A stretch of 64,000 bases of DNA from JBDHWG01 sp046328525. Its GTDB lineage: Bacteria; Chloroflexota; Anaerolineae; Epilineales; JAHCIE01. Shown here piece by piece: positions 37,167-43,999 of the stretch. The DNA is taken from positions 1-64,000 of the forward strand of contig JAXLWK010000012.1 of NCBI GenBank assembly GCA_046328525.1. Direction: 5' to 3'. The notes beneath the pieces are model-generated. The model saw nothing but the letters and a program-made list of their open reading frames with translations, did not search any database and was not told the DNA's origin. The stretch's first letter is position 1, and each line of letters starts with the position of its first letter. The translations under genes were made by a program, and so were the position numbers.

Positions 37167-37880
37167 TTACAACGCGGTCAGGTGACCCACCAGCTCCTCC
37201 GGGGCAGAGAGAAATGGCGAGTGGCTCGTTTTCATCGAGATGATGCTCTGGCATGGAGTCGCCGTATACATTCTCTTCTGCAGTGAGGGTGTCACGCCTC
37301 TATCGCGGAGGGTCTGGATGTAAACTCGCGGTATTCGGCCAAACCTGTCATCGCTCAAGTTTAAAGGCGTGGCCACCGGCGCATTGGGTTCCGGGGTCAG
37401 GAGGGTTGTAGCGAGAGCGACATCGTCCTCTGAGCAGTCACCATAGAGTGCGTCGCGGAAAGCCTCTGTCTTCAACATGTGGTAGCCTTCAGCCTCGTTG
37501 AGCATCAGATTCGACACAATCAGGGATTCGGCGTCGCTGAGTGCCGTCGCCAGCATGGCTTCCCCATTCGGAATCAAGTACGCAGCCAGGTACACAAGTT
37601 TCTGGATCTTCTCAGGCCGCGCTTCCGCCGTCTGCGAGATGACAATACCGCCGCGGCTGTGGCCGACGAGAATCACGGGCTCGCTCTGCGCGTCGAGAAC
37701 CTTGCTGACCGCGTCGACATAGCTTTGCATGGTCACTTCACTCGCAGGTGTCCAATCGCGCCCGTGGCCCGGCAGGTCTACGGCGACCGCCCGGTGTCCC
37801 GCCTGTTGGAGGAGCGGAATGACTTTGTACCAACACCAAGCTCCGTGCCACGAGCCATGGATCAAGACGTAAGTGCTCAT
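37167..37880 (-). CDS. Alpha/beta hydrolase (methyl-salicylate-esterase/EstC-like)
   Basis: 237 residues. The oxyanion-hole motif is LIHGSWHGAWCWYKV, the nucleophile elbow is VGHSRGGIV, and the catalytic His is in SMKTSHSPFLSAPEEL; the acid probably lies near the YIQTLRDRGV strand. The match to plant-type salicylic-acid-binding-protein-2 esterases and bacterial EstC proteins is clear in layout. It is cytoplasmic and monocistronic. Codon use is less GC-biased than its neighbours, which may mean later acquisition. Confidence 0.87.
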   Translation of the reverse strand: MSTYVLIHGSWHGAWCWYKVIPLLQQAGHRAVAVDLPGHGRDWTPASEVTMQSYVDAVSKVLDAQSEPVILVGHSRGGIVISQTAEARPEKIQKLVYLAAYLIPNGEAMLATALSDAESLIVSNLMLNEAEGYHMLKTEAFRDALYGDCSEDDVALATTLLTPEPNAPVATPLNLSDDRFGRIPRVYIQTLRDRGVTPSLQKRMYTATPCQSIISMKTSHSPFLSAPEELVGHLTAL

Positions 37881-37998
37881 AGATGGTCTCCTTAGGGAGA
37901 GTGGGGTGTACGCGCGCCAATGACAGCTGCTCCCCTGGCAGAGTCAAAGTGCATCCCTATACAGACGCTTCGAGGCCCGGAGTTGGATTTCTTCCAAG

Positions 37999-40245
37999 TT
38001 AGTGCGAGACGGTGACGGTGACCTGGAGGGAGCCGCTATTGTCGCCGAGCGCGGTGTCGGCGTCGTTGATGCGCAGGCTGAGGGCGCCAGTCTCCTCAGC
38101 GATGGTGTAGGAGTTGGGGAGCACCGGGAACACCTGGCTGCCGATGCGGCCGATCAGCGCCCCATCGGGCGCGCTGGGCAGGGGTTGCGGGCAAGGGCCG
38201 CCTGGGTGAGCCTGGGCGCAGGGGACGCCGCTGCCGGCGCCGACCGTTGGCGCGCCGTCCTGAGCGAACGTCCACCCGCCGCCGTCTATGCTGAAGCTCA
38301 CCTTGTCGCCCTTCTCGACGACGATGTCCGTCGGCCGCCAGCCCTGGCGCGCGTCAATCGTCAGGGTGTGTTGCTGGTGGATGAGGCTCTGCGCCTGGAC
38401 GGCCAGCTCCTGGACACGGCCGGGCGCGCTCTGGGCGGCGGCGACGACGCCGGGCGCGGCGGCGGCAGCGCTGCTCCAGGTCCACGTCCACAGCGCGCCG
38501 GGGCCGCCGGCCGAAACCCAGATCGTGAACGCCATCGTCACGGCCATGACCGTGGCAAAGCTCTGGCGGCGGTAGCGGTGCGCCACGTCGCGCATGCGAT
38601 ACGGGATCGGGGCGATGTCCACCGCCCAGTCCCACAGGAAGGTGAAGACAGCGCCGAGGATCGCGCCGAGCCAGCGGCGGATGAAGCCGCGCTGCTGCTG
38701 CGGACTGTACGACCGCAGGAACGGCTGTATCAGCGAGCCGAAGAGGCTGGCCGCCAGGGTCCCCGCGCCCGATGCGGCGCTGGTGCGCGGCGGAGTTCCC
38801 CATGACGGCGGTGGTGACGAGTAGGGGCGGGTGTTGGGGCCGGGCGGCGCACCGTAGACGCGCTGCGTCCCGGAATACGATCCCGAAGCCCGCTTGGTTC
38901 CGCCGGGCGGCGGGGGGGCCGGGCGCGCTTTCCAGGCGCTCGATCCGCTGCCGGAGGGCGGTGGCGTGGTTCGAGAGGCGCTCGGATTGGGCGCGCCGGT
39001 CTTGGGAGGGCCGGACGCGGCCGGGCGCGGCCCTGCGCTCTGCGCCGTCGAGCTCGAAGGCCGCGGCGTTGCGGCCGGCGGCGGTGAGCCGGCGGTCTTC
39101 GCGCCGGCCGGCTGCGGCGTCGGCGTGGCGCGGGGCGGGGTCGGCGTCGCCTTCGGCGCTGCGGTTGCGGCTGCGGCTGCGGTTGCGGCTGCGGCGGGGC
39201 GGCTGCCGTTGGCGCTCGGCGGCGTGACGACCGTGGCGGGGGTGCGGATGACGGACGGGTCACACACCGGGCAGCGCGGGAGGTGGTTCGAGAACCAGTG
39301 GCCCTTCGAGCAGACGATGAGCGCCGACTCGGCCTGGCGCAGCGCCGACTCCCACTCTTCCGGCTTTGGCCGCTTGCCCGGCTCCTGATAGCCGTCCACG
39401 AAGCAGCGGTAGACGAGGTTCTCGACGCCGGGGTGCAGGGTGCTCAGGCGCGGGATCGTCGTCGGCGGCTGGATCGGGTCGGCGGCGAGCGCCGAGTAGG
39501 GGAACCAGCCGCGCGAAATCTTCTCCGCGACGCTCGGCGGGTCGCCCTGCCCATACCAGCGGGAGCGATACGGGTGGCTGCCGTCCATGAGGAGCTGAAA
39601 GATGAGGACGCCCAGGCCGAAGCGGTCGGCCTCGGGACCGCGCCGAACGGTCTGGAACGTGCGGCCCTGAAGCTCGGGCGGCGTGTACTCAGGCTTGCCG
39701 ACGGGGCAGGCGAAGAAGACGGCCTGCCCGTTGTAGCTGGCCTGCACCTGGAACGAGTCGGTGTCAATGAACGTGACCAGCGCCGCCGGTGTGACGAGGA
39801 TGTTGCTCTCGTTTACGTCGCCCACGACATAATCGCGGGCATGGATGGCGCTTAGCGCCGCGGCCAGGTTGCGTGACGTGCGGTGCAGATAGCGCCAGTC
39901 GAAGCCCGGCAGTGTCTGTGAGCGGCGGCGGGGGTTGAACACGTTGAGCAGGGGCGCAGCCGCACGAATGCGCGGCATGACGTAGCCGATGAACGTCCCG
40001 CGCTGGTCGTAGAGCAGGTCGCTCGGCCAGGCGATGGAGGCATGGCCGAGCGGCTGCCGCGGCTGGACGGGCGGGTGGTACATCATCCACGTCAGCTTGC
40101 GCTCGTAGTCGGCGCGGCGGGTCATGTAGACCTTGGCGATGAGGCCGCTCTGCCCCTCGATTTCGTAGACCAGGCCCTCACCACCCCGCGCGAGCGGCTG
40201 ATTCTTGAGCGTGGCGCGCTGGCGGCGGGCATTGTAGACGATCAT
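37999..40245 (-). CDS. Membrane-anchored YegI/TerY-P-type protein kinase with C-terminal PA-IL (LecA)-like lectin domain
   Basis: 748 residues. The kinase domain (about 15-300) has a glycine loop LARGGEGLVYEI, a lysine in LIAKVYM, the catalytic loop HARDYVVGDVNESNILV (GDVNxxN replaces HRDLKxxN) and IDTDSFQ in place of DFG, as in the YegI group. A zinc-ribbon-like CSKGHWFSNHLPRCPVCD follows, then a Pro/Ala/Ser linker of about 170 residues and a membrane segment (about 562-581). Residues 626-748 match the galactose-binding lectin PA-IL: VVEKGDKVSFSIDGGGW, PDGALIGRIG and the Ca-loop-like INDADTALGDNSGSLQV. It is the last gene of a vWA-PP2C-kinase operon. Confidence 0.83.
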   Translation of the reverse strand: MIVYNARRQRATLKNQPLARGGEGLVYEIEGQSGLIAKVYMTRRADYERKLTWMMYHPPVQPRQPLGHASIAWPSDLLYDQRGTFIGYVMPRIRAAAPLLNVFNPRRRSQTLPGFDWRYLHRTSRNLAAALSAIHARDYVVGDVNESNILVTPAALVTFIDTDSFQVQASYNGQAVFFACPVGKPEYTPPELQGRTFQTVRRGPEADRFGLGVLIFQLLMDGSHPYRSRWYGQGDPPSVAEKISRGWFPYSALAADPIQPPTTIPRLSTLHPGVENLVYRCFVDGYQEPGKRPKPEEWESALRQAESALIVCSKGHWFSNHLPRCPVCDPSVIRTPATVVTPPSANGSRPAAAATAAAAATAAPKATPTPPRATPTPQPAGAKTAGSPPPAATPRPSSSTAQSAGPRPAASGPPKTGAPNPSASRTTPPPSGSGSSAWKARPAPPPPGGTKRASGSYSGTQRVYGAPPGPNTRPYSSPPPSWGTPPRTSAASGAGTLAASLFGSLIQPFLRSYSPQQQRGFIRRWLGAILGAVFTFLWDWAVDIAPIPYRMRDVAHRYRRQSFATVMAVTMAFTIWVSAGGPGALWTWTWSSAAAAAPGVVAAAQSAPGRVQELAVQAQSLIHQQHTLTIDARQGWRPTDIVVEKGDKVSFSIDGGGWTFAQDGAPTVGAGSGVPCAQAHPGGPCPQPLPSAPDGALIGRIGSQVFPVLPNSYTIAEETGALSLRINDADTALGDNSGSLQVTVTVSH

Positions 40246-41141
40246 GCTCTGTCCTCGCCCTCACCCTCGCTCACGATTACGTTGTCGTCAGTGGGGGAGT
40301 CGGCGAATTCCTTGACCTCGCCGGCCGGCCGGTGACCGTTGAGGCTCTCGGCGGCCACGGGCGGCAGCGCGGCGGGTATCGGTTCCCACGTGTCGCGGAC
40401 GGCGAGCACGAGGGTGGTGTCGTCGTCGGTTCGCGCGCGGACACGCGCCGACGACAGGAAGCTGCCCAGCGCCGCCTCCGCCTGGGCCAGGTCGTCGGCG
40501 CCGGCGGTGAATGCAAACAGCGGCGCGAAGAATGGCCCATAGGGTGTGACGTCGGGCATCTTCGTCGCCAGCCGCAGCAGGCCGTCGGTTGTCACGGCCA
40601 CCGCGTCCGGCGGGCGGCCGGTCACCTCGATGGCGACGTGGTCGGACAGGGCGCTCATCGTCAGGAACGCAGACTCGTTGGCGTACTCGCCGCGCTGTGG
40701 GCGAACGGCGACCGTCAGCTCGCCGCGGTCCTCCATCACCACGATGCCGTCGCCGATCTGCCCGACGACGAGCCAGCAGTCGGTCACGACAACGCACATC
40801 AGCGTGGCCGAGTACTCGCGCAGCGGCATGCCGTCGTCGCGGGCGATGGCCGCCATGACCTCGCGCGTCACGGCGAACGTATCGGCCATGAGCGCGCGCC
40901 AGGCGTCGGCGTCGTCGGGCGCGTCCATCGCCAGGGAATCGGCCAGCCAGGCCAGGGCGCACAGGACGGCGTTTTGCGCGCCCTCCTGGGCCCTCACCGC
41001 GGAGCCGGCTCCGTCGGCGACGGCGACGAGCAGTGTCCCGTCGTCGAGAACACGATAGGCGTGCGCGTCCTGGCACGGCACGCCTTGCACGTCATGGGAT
41101 TGTCCCGACGCCGACGCGCCGACGACTCGCCAGGGTTCCAT
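40242..41141 (-). CDS. PP2C-family serine/threonine phosphatase (YegK/PphC-like)
   Basis: 299 residues from the ATG at 41139-41141 (AAAGGA upstream). PP2C motifs: SASGQSHDVQGVPCQDAHAY, the metal-binding DGAGSAVRAQEGA (DGxG) and VGQIGDGIVV, then VAVTTDGLLRLA and TDDDTTLVLAV (DDxT). It reverses Ser/Thr phosphorylation and is expected to counter the downstream kinase. It starts 10 bases after the vWA gene and overlaps the kinase start by four bases, so the three products are made together. E. coli yegK-yegI-yegL is the best-known equivalent. Confidence 0.9.
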   Translation of the reverse strand: MEPWRVVGASASGQSHDVQGVPCQDAHAYRVLDDGTLLVAVADGAGSAVRAQEGAQNAVLCALAWLADSLAMDAPDDADAWRALMADTFAVTREVMAAIARDDGMPLREYSATLMCVVVTDCWLVVGQIGDGIVVMEDRGELTVAVRPQRGEYANESAFLTMSALSDHVAIEVTGRPPDAVAVTTDGLLRLATKMPDVTPYGPFFAPLFAFTAGADDLAQAEAALGSFLSSARVRARTDDDTTLVLAVRDTWEPIPAALPPVAAESLNGHRPAGEVKEFADSPTDDNVIVSEGEGEDRA

Positions 41142-41151
41142 GCCCATCCTT

Positions 41152-41868
41152 TTAGTGCGACGTGTCAACCTGCGCCCAGCCGACGGGGGGCAGGGGGGCC
41201 TGCTCGCCCGGCTGCGAGTTGGCGACGGACGACAGGCTCTTGGAAAGCCACATGAACAGCTCGCGGAAGGCCAGCCCCTTGAGCTTGAGGGCCGGGCGAT
41301 CCTCGGAGAAACGGGCCAGCGTCTTGAGGTCCGCGCCCTCGACGCCCACGGCGTAGAACGATATGCCCTTGCGCGCTTCCTCCTGCTTGGCCTGCTCGGC
41401 GGCGGCTTCCCAGCCGTTGTCCGTCGGGCGGCCGTCGGTCACGAGGAAGATCCACGGGCGGAAGTAGTCCAGGCTGTTCTGCTTGTAGATATTCTTGCGC
41501 TCCTGAAGCAGGACCAGGCTCTGGCGCACGGCCTCGCCCATCGGGGTCTCGCCGTCGGCGCTGAGCGTCGGCGCGACGAAGCGGTCCGCTGTCACGAACG
41601 CCTGCTGCGCGTCGAACGGGATGCTGCCCTTGCCGTTGACCACGTCCATCGCGCTGACCTTGCCGCCGAAGGTGATGACGGCGACTTCCACGCGCAGGGA
41701 GGCCAGGGCATCGGACTTGAGGGTCTGCTCGAAGTCCTTGAGGCCCGCGTTCAGCTCGGCGATCGGCTTGCCCATCATCGAGCCAGAGGTGTCGAGAAGC
41801 AGGACCACGGGGCAGCGCGGTTCCGGGTTCTGTTGGAACTGTACCATTTCGAGATGGTCAACGGCCAT
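41152..41868 (-). CDS. TerY/YegL-like von Willebrand factor A protein
   Basis: 238 residues from the ATG at 41866-41868 (AGGAGAG five bases upstream). The vWA domain has an intact metal-ion-dependent adhesion site: DTSGSMMG, then a Thr in GETPMGEAV and Asp in LVTDGRPTD. In the TerY-P systems described in bacteria, such a vWA protein is encoded with a PP2C phosphatase and a divergent kinase, exactly as here. It is probably a cytoplasmic scaffold or substrate of the pair. It is the first gene of the operon. Confidence 0.9.
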   Translation of the reverse strand: MAVDHLEMVQFQQNPEPRCPVVLLLDTSGSMMGKPIAELNAGLKDFEQTLKSDALASLRVEVAVITFGGKVSAMDVVNGKGSIPFDAQQAFVTADRFVAPTLSADGETPMGEAVRQSLVLLQERKNIYKQNSLDYFRPWIFLVTDGRPTDNGWEAAAEQAKQEEARKGISFYAVGVEGADLKTLARFSEDRPALKLKGLAFRELFMWLSKSLSSVANSQPGEQAPLPPVGWAQVDTSH

Positions 41869-41951
41869 TTTTACTCTCCTGGGTGTGTACTCGAACATCT
41901 ATTCCGTATTCACCCACTCTACGCAAGCAGAACCCGAAAAGTTCCAAGCGC

Positions 41952-42266
41952 CTATTGGACCGTCTGGCTCTCAGCGAGCAGTACGGTAATCATCCCGCCG
42001 GTCGAGATCTGCACAGCGTGCTTGCCGACATTGCGGTTGGCTTTGGTGCCCATCGCTTCCTGGAGCGCCTCGGTCGAGGGGAATTCGATCTCGACGATCA
42101 TGTAATACGGGGCGGCGCCCATAGGCGAGCCGACCACCTTGTTCGCCACCATGCTCGTCATCGTCGGGTAGCTCTCCTTGCACAGCGGAATGTGCTCGGC
42201 CTCGTACACCCGGTCGAACTCCGCGGGGTCGGCAGGCTGGGGATAGAGGACGATCATCTTAGCCAC
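41952..42266 (-). CDS. EthD family protein
   Basis: 104 residues of the dimeric alpha-beta barrel EthD type: MIVLYPQPADPAEFDRVYEAEHIPL, then YYMIVEIEFPSTEALQEAM and a C-terminal beta strand. Members take part in degradation of ethers and other small organics; some are monooxygenase accessories. It is monocistronic, so the pathway cannot be inferred. Confidence 0.87.
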   Translation of the reverse strand: MAKMIVLYPQPADPAEFDRVYEAEHIPLCKESYPTMTSMVANKVVGSPMGAAPYYMIVEIEFPSTEALQEAMGTKANRNVGKHAVQISTGGMITVLLAESQTVQ

Positions 42267-42423
42267 GGTTGCTCTCCTTGCGGCATGCTGTGGATCGCGC
42301 CTGGGTCTCTGACACGCGACGGCCCTGACAGGCTACGAGAATTATAGGCCGGGGCGCGCCGCTAGGCGAACGTCGGGGCCGCGCCTCCGCCGAATGGCCG
42401 ATGCCCGATCATGCTTCCCATGC

Positions 42424-42453
42424 TTGACCCTGCGGCGGCGGTGAGGGTATAAT
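42424..42453 (+). promoter_or_regulatory. pheS promoter
   Basis: TTGACC at 42424-42429, an 18-base spacer, and a perfect TATAAT at 42448-42453. The start of transcription is expected near 42460, just before the T-box leader. Confidence 0.8.
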
Positions 42454-42459
42454 TGCCCC

Positions 42460-42753
42460 ATAAGGCGATGACGGAGAGAGTAGGCGCGACCGAGCAGCCA
42501 GGGAGGCGCGGTCGGCGACTGGAAGCCGCGCCGTGCGGAGGCGCGCCGAAGTTCACTCCCGAGCCGGACAGGGGAAAGGCGTGAGCCGAGTAGTCTGCCC
42601 CGGATGCCCTCCGTTAACGGGGCGCCCAATCGGCCGGCGCGACGGTGTGACCCGGCCCGCTGGGAACTGAGAGGGTCGCGCGCTGGCGCGGCCAATCGGG
42701 GTGGCACCACGGGAGCATGCTCTCGTCCCCATGCGGGACGGGGGCTTTTTTAT
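42460..42753 (+). promoter_or_regulatory. T-box riboswitch (Phe) controlling pheS
   Basis: The leader shows the AGAGAG element of stem I (near 42475-42480), a specifier-loop sequence GAAGTTCACTCC with the Phe codon UUC at 42552-42554, and the T-box itself, GGGTGGCACCACG, at 42698-42710. A terminator follows: an 11-bp stem, 42719-42729 with 42735-42745, and a run of seven T. Uncharged tRNA(Phe) would favour the antiterminator and switch on pheS. The T-box bases can pair either with tRNA ends in the bulge or remain free when the terminator forms. Confidence 0.93.
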
Positions 42754-42766
42754 TTAGGGAGGTGGC

Positions 42767-43822
42767 ATGGAGAAGAAAGCACAGGATGTGGCGGCGCTCC
42801 AGGCGGACGCCCTGGCGCGGCTGGCCGACGTCAACGACGACGCGGCGCTGGCGGCGTGGCGCAACGAGATGCTCGGGCGCAAGGGCGTCCTCAGCGAGGC
42901 CATGCGCGCGCTGGGCCAGCTGACCCCCGCCGAGCGGCCGGCGGCCGGGCAGCGCCTCAACGACGTGAAGACGGCGCTGGAGACGGCGTATGCCGAGGCC
43001 GAGGCGCGGCTGAAGGTGCAGGCGCTGGCGGCGTCGCTGTCGAGCGAGACGATTGACGTTACGCTGCCCGGCCGGCCGGCCGGCGTCGGCGGGCTGCACC
43101 TCATCACGCGGACGCTGCGCGAGATCCGCGAGATCTACGGCCAGATGGGTTTCCAGGTGTACCGCAGCCGCCAGGTGGAGACCGATGACTTCAACTTCGG
43201 CCTGCTGAACATGCCGAAGCACCACCCGGCGCGCGACATGCAGGACACGTTCTACGTCCTGCCGCCGGAGGGCGACCTGGACGCGGACCTGCTACTGCGC
43301 ACGCACACGTCGCCGGGCCAGATCCACGCCATGCGCCAGTACTACCCGGAGCCGATCCGCGTCATCCTGCCCGGCATGGTGTTCCGCTTCGAGCCGGTCA
43401 CGGTGCGCTCGGAGATGCAGTTCCACCAGGTCGAAGGGCTGGCGATTGGTCGCCACATCACCATGGCCGACCTCAAAGGGACGCTCATCAACTTCGCCAG
43501 CCGCTTCTTCGGCCCGCAGTACGCCGTGCGCTTCCGTCCCAGCTACTTCCCGTTCACGGAGCCGAGCGTCGAGATGGACATCGAGTGCATCGTGTGCGGC
43601 GGCAAGGGCTGCTCCATCTGCAAGCGGTCGGGCTGGCTGGAGATTCTCGGCGCGGGCATGGTGCATCCGACGGTGCTGCTGAACGGCGGCTACGACCCCG
43701 ACGTGTACAGCGGCTTCGCCTTCGGCATGGGCGTCGAGCGCCCCGCCATCCTGAAGCACCGCATTGACGACATTCGCCTGTTCTTCAGCGGGGACCTGCG
43801 GTTCCTGGAACAGTATGCCTGA
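42767..43822 (+). CDS. pheS: Phenylalanyl-tRNA synthetase alpha subunit
   Basis: 351 residues, usual length. An N-terminal coiled coil (about 1-95) is followed by the class II catalytic core: motif 2-like FRFEPVTVRSEMQFHQVEG, and motif 3 in FGMGVERPAILKHRIDDIR near the end. A zinc-like insert CIVCGGKGCSICKRSGWLE lies at about residue 270. GGGAGGTGG precedes the ATG. Together with PheT it charges tRNA(Phe). Expression is set by the upstream T-box. Confidence 0.97.
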   Translation: MEKKAQDVAALQADALARLADVNDDAALAAWRNEMLGRKGVLSEAMRALGQLTPAERPAAGQRLNDVKTALETAYAEAEARLKVQALAASLSSETIDVTLPGRPAGVGGLHLITRTLREIREIYGQMGFQVYRSRQVETDDFNFGLLNMPKHHPARDMQDTFYVLPPEGDLDADLLLRTHTSPGQIHAMRQYYPEPIRVILPGMVFRFEPVTVRSEMQFHQVEGLAIGRHITMADLKGTLINFASRFFGPQYAVRFRPSYFPFTEPSVEMDIECIVCGGKGCSICKRSGWLEILGAGMVHPTVLLNGGYDPDVYSGFAFGMGVERPAILKHRIDDIRLFFSGDLRFLEQYA

Positions 43823-43877
43823 TCGGGCCAACAAACCCGCTAAGTGGTTCTCGCGCTAAGTTCGCGTGCTATGCGCT

Positions 43878-43946
43878 TGTCATGCTGAGCCGCAGGCGAA
43901 GCATCCCCGATGCGCCGGGAGGCCCTTCGCTCCGCTCAGGGCGACA
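43878..43946. repeat. Dispersed intergenic repeat, family A (copy 2), between pheS and pheT
   Basis: GTCATGCTGAGCCGCAGGCG, AAGCATCCCC ... CCCTTCGCTCCGCTCAGGGCGAC. The minus strand reads GGGGATGCTTCGCC, a perfect match to the left target guide proposed for the IS110 bridge RNA. It lies in the 177-base gap between pheS and pheT. Confidence 0.75.
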
Positions 43947-43999
43947 ACTGCATAGTGACGAACACTTGTCGAGAAGCCCACTAAGAAAGTGAGGAACAC

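Larger units (their letters stand above)
42267..42766 (+). other. Regulatory intergenic region upstream of pheS
   Basis: This 500-base gap contains no gene. It holds the pheS promoter and the T-box leader given below, plus about 150 bases upstream with nothing recognisable. Confidence 0.8.

Noticed and set aside
37999..41868. Operon as a tellurium-resistance island
   Set aside because: No TerB, TerC, TerD or TerZ gene is present; only the vWA-PP2C-kinase part is seen.
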